In this document: in pieces, positions 60,098-64,000 of the stretch
How positions within the stretch are numbered: the stretch's first letter is position 1
Layout of the letters: every line of letters begins with the position of its first letter
Source of the DNA: Sphingomonas carotinifaciens
GTDB taxonomy: Bacteria > Pseudomonadota > Alphaproteobacteria > Sphingomonadales > Sphingomonadaceae
DNA length: 64,000 nt
Assembly: GCF_009789535.1 (NCBI RefSeq)
Contig: NZ_WSUT01000005.1
Coordinates: 2,417,501 to 2,481,500, forward strand
Direction of reading: 5' to 3'
The notes under the pieces: generated by a model
Seen by the model: only the letters and a program-made list of their open reading frames with translations
What the model was told of the DNA's origin: nothing
Database searches by the model: none
Made by a program: the position numbers and the translations under genes

Positions 60098-61255
60098 TCA
60101 GCGATCGCCCGAGATATCGATCTCGGCATCCATGGACAGGCCGACGCGCAACGGGTGCGCACGAAGCTCCGCCTTGTCCAGCGCGATGCGCACCGGCAGG
60201 CGCTGGACGACCTTGATCCAGTTGCCCGTCGCATTCTGCGCGGGGATCAACGCAAAGGCCGATCCGGTGCCGCCGGCAAGCCCCACGACCCTGCCGTGAT
60301 ATTCGACATCGCCGCCATACAGGTCGGAGGTCAGCGTCGCGCGTTGCCCGATGCGGACATGGCTCAACTGCCCTTCCTTGTAGTTCGCATCGACATACAG
60401 CCTGTCGACCGGCACGATCGTCATCGCCACGGCACCGGGCGCCAGTCGCTGGCCGACCTGCACGGTCCGCTGCGCCACGACGCCGTCGATCGGTGCGCGG
60501 ATCACGGTACGCGCCAGGTTCAACCGCGCCTGACGCAGCCGGGCACGGGCGGCGAGCACTTCGGGGGCCGTCGCCTGCGTCGTGCCACGGGTCAGCGCGG
60601 TGTTGGCGGCGCGGTCCTGCAGGGCCGATGCGCGCGTCGCGGCGGCCTGCGCGATGCCGGCGCGCGCGACCGCGACATTGGCACGTGCGGTGCGCAGCGC
60701 GTTGGTCGCCGCGGTCACTTCCTCGCCCGATACCGCCCCTGCCGCGATCAGCGCCTGACGCCGCTGGAAATCGATCTGTGCGCGTTCCAGATTGCCCTCG
60801 GCCAGCGCCAGTTGCGCGCGCGCCGCGCCGATATCGGCGGCCCGCGCATTCGCCTGCGCTTCCAGCGCATCGCCGGTCGCCGCGGTCTGCCCGTACCGGC
60901 GCTCCGCCGTCGCCAGCTCGGCCTCCGCCTGCGCCACCGCGATCGCCGCATCGGCATCGTCCAGCCGCATCAGCACCTGCCCGCGCTTCACGCCTTGCGT
61001 GTTGCTGACCGCCACGTCGGTCACCTGCCCGCTCACCAGCGGCGTGACCTGCGCCACCTCCGCGGCGACATACGCATTGTCCGTCGTCACCCGCTTCGAC
61101 GCGATCAGCGTGTCATACAGGAAATAACCGATCGCCAGCACGATCAGAACCCCCGCAAAGATCAACAGCAGGCGCTTGCGCTTTGCCGGATTGGCATGGG
61201 ATGCGGCCTTGGCGTCGGGGGCCTGCTCGCCGTCGTTGGATGGCGTATCCATCAT
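60098..61255 (-). CDS. HlyD/EmrA-like membrane-fusion adaptor
   Basis: The 385-residue protein has a short cytosolic N-terminus, a single transmembrane helix (RLLLIFAGVLIVLAIGYFLY), a lipoyl/barrel segment (VTTDNAYVAAEVAQVTPLVS) and a long alpha-helical hairpin rich in Ala-Arg-Gln heptads, then the beta-barrel part with GDVEYHGRVVGLAGGTGSAF. This is the EmrA layout. The ATG overlaps the stop of the outer-membrane factor gene as ATGA. Confidence 0.92.
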   Translation of the reverse strand: MMDTPSNDGEQAPDAKAASHANPAKRKRLLLIFAGVLIVLAIGYFLYDTLIASKRVTTDNAYVAAEVAQVTPLVSGQVTDVAVSNTQGVKRGQVLMRLDDADAAIAVAQAEAELATAERRYGQTAATGDALEAQANARAADIGAARAQLALAEGNLERAQIDFQRRQALIAAGAVSGEEVTAATNALRTARANVAVARAGIAQAAATRASALQDRAANTALTRGTTQATAPEVLAARARLRQARLNLARTVIRAPIDGVVAQRTVQVGQRLAPGAVAMTIVPVDRLYVDANYKEGQLSHVRIGQRATLTSDLYGGDVEYHGRVVGLAGGTGSAFALIPAQNATGNWIKVVQRLPVRIALDKAELRAHPLRVGLSMDAEIDISGDR

Positions 61256-62688
61256 CGTGTCTCGCTCGTCTGAAGATCATGGGGTCCGAAGCCGCCGCCC
61301 AGCGCCCGGACCAGTTGCACGTCCAGCGCGAACCGCCGCGCCTCGATGGCGGCCAGCGACCGCCGCGCGGCCAGCACCGTCTGTTCGGCGCTCAGCACGT
61401 TCAGGAACGTCGACAGCCCGCCCTTGTAGCGAAGCTGCGCGACCTGATACGCGCCTTCCGCATCGGTCAGCGACGCCCGCGCATCCGCGATCTGCACCGC
61501 GACCTGACGGCGGCTCGTCACCGCATCCGCCACTTCGCGCAGCGCCCCGATCAGCGTCCGGTTATACGTCGCCACCGCCTCGTCGTAACCACCCCGCGCC
61601 CGGCGATACTGACCGGCACGGGCGCCTCCGTCGAAGATCGGCAGGCTGATCGCCGGACCGACATTGCCGATGCTCGACGTGCCACGAAACAAATTGTCCA
61701 GCCCCAGCGATTGCAGCCCGATCAGCCCGGCCAGATTGATGTTCGGATAGAAGTCGGCACGCGCCACCTTGATCCGGCTGCCCGCCGCTTCGGCCCGCGC
61801 CCTTGCCGCCGCGATGTCCGGACGCCGTCCGACCAGCGCGATCCCAGCATCCGCCGGCAGGTCCACCGCCAGCACCGGCACCACCGGCCGCGCAATCGAC
61901 AACGCCCGATCCGGCCCCGCCCCGACCAGCGCGGCGATCGCATTCTTGGTCAACTGGATCTGTTCGGCATTGGCCGCGAGATCGACGCGCGACGCGGGCA
62001 CGGCGGAGCGCGCCTGCTTCAACTCGGCCTGCGTATCCAGCCCGATGGCGACCCGGTCGGCCACCAGCCGCTCGGTGGCGGCGCGCACCTCGGACGCCCG
62101 TTGCAGCACGTCCTGCTCGGCATAGAGCCGCGCCAGATCGGCGTAGCTGGCCGCGATACCGGTCGCCAGCACCAGCCGCGCCTGCTCGCCGTCCAGCCGC
62201 GCCGCCTCGGCCTCGGATGTCGCCGCGGCAAGGCTCGCTCGGTTGCGGCCGAAAAGATCCAGGTCCAGCCCTGCGTTCAGCGCGACACGCCCGGTGTCGT
62301 TCCACCCCTTGGGCACGAACTGTGCGGGAATGCCGTTGTTGTAGCTCTGCTTGGTAAGACCCGCCGCACCTTCGGCGTCCAGCACCGGCAGGTTTGCCGC
62401 GCCCGCCTGCTGCACCGCGCCTTGCGCGACGCGCACGCGTGCGGCGGCGATCGCGATGTCGGGCGATCCGGCCAGCGCTTCGCCGATCAGCCGGTCGAGC
62501 TGCGGGTCGCCATAGCCGCGCCACCACTGCGCCGTCGGCCATGCCGTCCCACCAGAGGACGTCAGGCTGGCAGCGGAGGCATAATCGGCCGGTTTCGCCA
62601 GCGTCGGCCTGTCGCCCAGATCGGGCACCGCGCATCCCGCCAGCCCTGCGACGATGGCCAGGCCGCAGGAGAGTCGAATCAGTTGCAT
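61252..62688 (-). CDS. TolC/NodT-family outer-membrane efflux lipoprotein
   Basis: The 478-residue protein has a lipobox ending LAGC at about residue 19 and two repeated outer-membrane-efflux-protein domains: AQWWRGYGDPQLDRLIGEAL, ARADFYPNINLAGLIGLQSL and GPAISLPIFDGGARAGQYRR. It is the outer-membrane duct for the EmrA/EmrB pair downstream and heads the operon. GAGGAG upstream on this strand is the ribosome site and lies inside the palindrome at 62696-62713. The divergent TetR gene probably represses it. Confidence 0.92.
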   Translation of the reverse strand: MQLIRLSCGLAIVAGLAGCAVPDLGDRPTLAKPADYASAASLTSSGGTAWPTAQWWRGYGDPQLDRLIGEALAGSPDIAIAAARVRVAQGAVQQAGAANLPVLDAEGAAGLTKQSYNNGIPAQFVPKGWNDTGRVALNAGLDLDLFGRNRASLAAATSEAEAARLDGEQARLVLATGIAASYADLARLYAEQDVLQRASEVRAATERLVADRVAIGLDTQAELKQARSAVPASRVDLAANAEQIQLTKNAIAALVGAGPDRALSIARPVVPVLAVDLPADAGIALVGRRPDIAAARARAEAAGSRIKVARADFYPNINLAGLIGLQSLGLDNLFRGTSSIGNVGPAISLPIFDGGARAGQYRRARGGYDEAVATYNRTLIGALREVADAVTSRRQVAVQIADARASLTDAEGAYQVAQLRYKGGLSTFLNVLSAEQTVLAARRSLAAIEARRFALDVQLVRALGGGFGPHDLQTSETR

Positions 62689-62695
62689 TGGGTTA

Positions 62696-62713
62696 CCGTA
62701 CTCCTCGGTACGG
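62696..62713. promoter_or_regulatory. Palindrome over the ribosome site of the efflux operon
   Basis: CCGTAC-TCCTCG-GTACGG is a perfect inverted repeat 8-25 bases upstream of the efflux ATG, and it covers the GAGGAG ribosome site. It shares CCGTA/TACGG half-sites with the palindrome at 62759-62771, so both may be bound by the TetR regulator. Confidence 0.5.
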
Positions 62714-62739
62714 CGCGCTGATGGTCCTGCCCCATGACC

Positions 62740-62776
62740 TTGTCAACGCAATTTCGTACCGTATAGTACGGCAATG
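62740..62776 (+). promoter_or_regulatory. Promoter and operator of the tetR gene
   Basis: TTGTCA (62740-62745) and TATAGT (62762-62767) are separated by 16 bases, close to the sigma-70 consensus. CCGTA-TAG-TACGG (62759-62771) overlaps the -10 box as an operator. Transcription would start at about the A of the ATG at 62774, implying a leaderless message. Confidence 0.6.
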
Positions 62777-63394
62777 ACACGGCAGAAGGGCAGACGAGAG
62801 GAAAACCGCGAAGCGCGGCGGGCAACGATTGTCCGGCTCGCGCGCGATGCCTTTCTCCAACAGGGCTATGCCGCAACGTCGATGTCGACCATCGCCGGTA
62901 GATTGGGCGGCTCGAAAGGGACGCTCTGGGCGTATTTCCCCTCGAAGGAGGATCTGTTCGCCGCGGTACTCGACGACCTCACCGTCAACTTCCGGGACAA
63001 TTTGGAGGATGCGTTGCGCCCCGGTCGGGACTGCCGGACCACCTTGTCCGACTTTGCGGAGCGCTTCCTCCATAAGATCGTCGATCCCCATATTCTGGGC
63101 ATGCACCGGCTGATCGTCGGTGAAGGCGGGCGTTTTCCCGAAATCGGCCGCATCTTCTACGAACGCGGCCCGAAGCAGGTGGTCGAACGGCTGTCCAACT
63201 ATCTCCACGAACGGATGGAAGCGGGCGACCTTCGTGCAGACGATCCGCAACATGCCGCGCGCAACCTGATCCAATTGACCCAGGTCGCCCAGAGCCTGCG
63301 CCTGTGGGGCGTGATGGACACGCCGACCCCCGAGATGCTGCAAGCCCACGCCGCCGACGCCGTTGGCGTCTTCATGCGGGCCTATGCGGCGTAA
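62774..63394 (+). CDS. TetR/AcrR-family repressor of the efflux operon
   Basis: The 206-residue protein has a TetR DNA-binding domain (ARDAFLQQGYAATSMSTIAG then GSKGTLWAYFPSKEDLFAAV) and a ligand-binding C-terminal half with NLIQLTQVAQSLRLWGVM. It is divergent from the three-gene efflux operon and separated from it by 85 bp containing two related palindromes. It therefore probably represses both directions until a drug binds. Its -10 box lies so close to the ATG that the mRNA would be leaderless. Confidence 0.93.
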   Translation: MTRQKGRREENREARRATIVRLARDAFLQQGYAATSMSTIAGRLGGSKGTLWAYFPSKEDLFAAVLDDLTVNFRDNLEDALRPGRDCRTTLSDFAERFLHKIVDPHILGMHRLIVGEGGRFPEIGRIFYERGPKQVVERLSNYLHERMEAGDLRADDPQHAARNLIQLTQVAQSLRLWGVMDTPTPEMLQAHAADAVGVFMRAYAA

Positions 63395-63545
63395 GCGGTG
63401 CCGCCGGGCTCTGCGGCATATGTTCGATGGGCCCGGATGCGTGGTTGTTTTGCAGGAGAGACTTTCCGTACTGTCGGCGTATAAACAGGGCTGACGCTGC
63501 GCAAGATCGGCGTCCGGTCGTTCGTGCAGACGGAAGGGGGGGGCT

Positions 63546-64000
63546 TTGACACACCAAGCCGACAAGCGTGTCGACCATCGGCGGCTTGCTGCGAACATCG
63601 CGCCCTTTATCGTTATCGCCCTGGCCGGAATGGCAGTGCGCACGCCGCTGGCGGCCGCCTACCCGCTCGCTTCACTGCTCCTGTTCCTCTGGATCGTCGC
63701 GGACACGCTGATGCTGTCCATGATCGCCCGGACGCCGCACAGGCCCAAGTGGAGCGCGGTTCTGGGCGTACTGGCGGGCTCCACCGTCACGGTGTGGCTC
63801 GGTCTGCCGCTCCTGATGCGTGATGTGCTGATGGAAACGCCGATACTGGCGGTCACGATGGCAAGTGTCGTCCTGGCCCACCTGTCCCGGGCCACGGTCC
63901 GGGCGGGCAAAATGGTGAACCGGCAGGGCATCGGGCGCAAGGAGCGGTGGGTATCGGCCGCGTCGGAAATCCTTCCGCCGCCATTGGTTCGACTGGCCGT
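63546..64000 (+). CDS. Membrane protein, incomplete at window end
   Basis: An open frame from a TTG at 63546 runs to the window edge (151 residues). A GGAAGGGGGGGG run upstream is a strong ribosome site and there is an in-frame stop further upstream. Hydrophobic segments include APFIVIALAGMAVRTPLA, YPLASLLLFLWIVADTLMLS, VLGVLAGSTVTVWLGLPLLM and PILAVTMASVVLAH. The last part (NRQGIGRKERWVSAASEILP) is charged. Function not recognised; the 151 bp before it contain nothing I can identify. Confidence 0.55.
   Translation, partial: MTHQADKRVDHRRLAANIAPFIVIALAGMAVRTPLAAAYPLASLLLFLWIVADTLMLSMIARTPHRPKWSAVLGVLAGSTVTVWLGLPLLMRDVLMETPILAVTMASVVLAHLSRATVRAGKMVNRQGIGRKERWVSAASEILPPPLVRLA

Overview
The window is GC-rich, gene-dense bacterial chromosome. 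The gene content points to Sphingomonadales, most likely Sphingomonas or a close relative. The evidence is a large TonB-dependent receptor next to SapC and cupin-like genes, a DUF6771-type mini-gene, secreted sugar and peptide enzymes, alphaproteobacterial-style CsgF/CsgG, and many 4-bp ATGA/GTGA gene junctions. No phage, IS element, transposase or CRISPR array was seen. All identifications come from reading the translations by eye; no search was run.

Layout. 1-4.3 kb: cupin-like (partial), SapC and a large TonB receptor. 4.6-8.6 kb: an MDR oxidoreductase, a DUF1080 protein, a Tat-exported SDR and a periplasmic methyltransferase. 8.8-15.7 kb: six co-directional surface-glycan genes, every junction an ATGA overlap, starting with a sucrose-phosphate-synthase-like fusion protein. 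15.7-19.3 kb: outer-membrane protein, sorbosone-dehydrogenase family protein and ClC channel. 19.3-22.4 kb: thioredoxin-like protein and TonB receptor facing an MntR regulator, with a 14-bp palindrome on the receptor start codon. 22.4-30.9 kb: a peptide and 5-oxoproline utilisation region (DPP-IV-like peptidase, DUF2891, DUF979/DUF969 transporter, 5-oxoprolinase). 30.9-31.3 kb: a gene-free repeat island.

31.3-39.1 kb: L,D-transpeptidase family protein, small lipoprotein, then a curli-type amyloid locus (csgF, csgG, a 574-residue curlin-repeat protein, a 181-residue one and an orphan secreted protein) downstream of a GAF/HWE-type histidine kinase. 39.3-45.9 kb: ThuA, EttA, M28 peptidase, heptad lipoprotein, tRNA(CAU), membrane protein and Nudix. 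45.97-46.12 kb: an elaborate inverted-repeat element. 46.1-48.6 kb: ahpF, ahpC and tRNA-Pro(UGG). 48.6-55.6 kb: patatin, outer-membrane protein, and a cytochrome oxidase set (ctaG, copD-like, coxB, a fused subunit I+III gene, a small membrane protein). 56-58.5 kb: type II NADH dehydrogenase-like protein and aldose 1-epimerase. 58.5-63.4 kb: tripartite efflux operon (EmrB, EmrA, outer-membrane factor) divergent from a TetR regulator. 63.5 kb to the end: start of a membrane protein.

The strongest candidates for new biology are the glycan cassette without any export genes, the MntR/TonB receptor/thioredoxin module, the large curlin locus, the branched palindrome upstream of the Nudix gene, and a coxB whose CuA methionine position is occupied by histidine.
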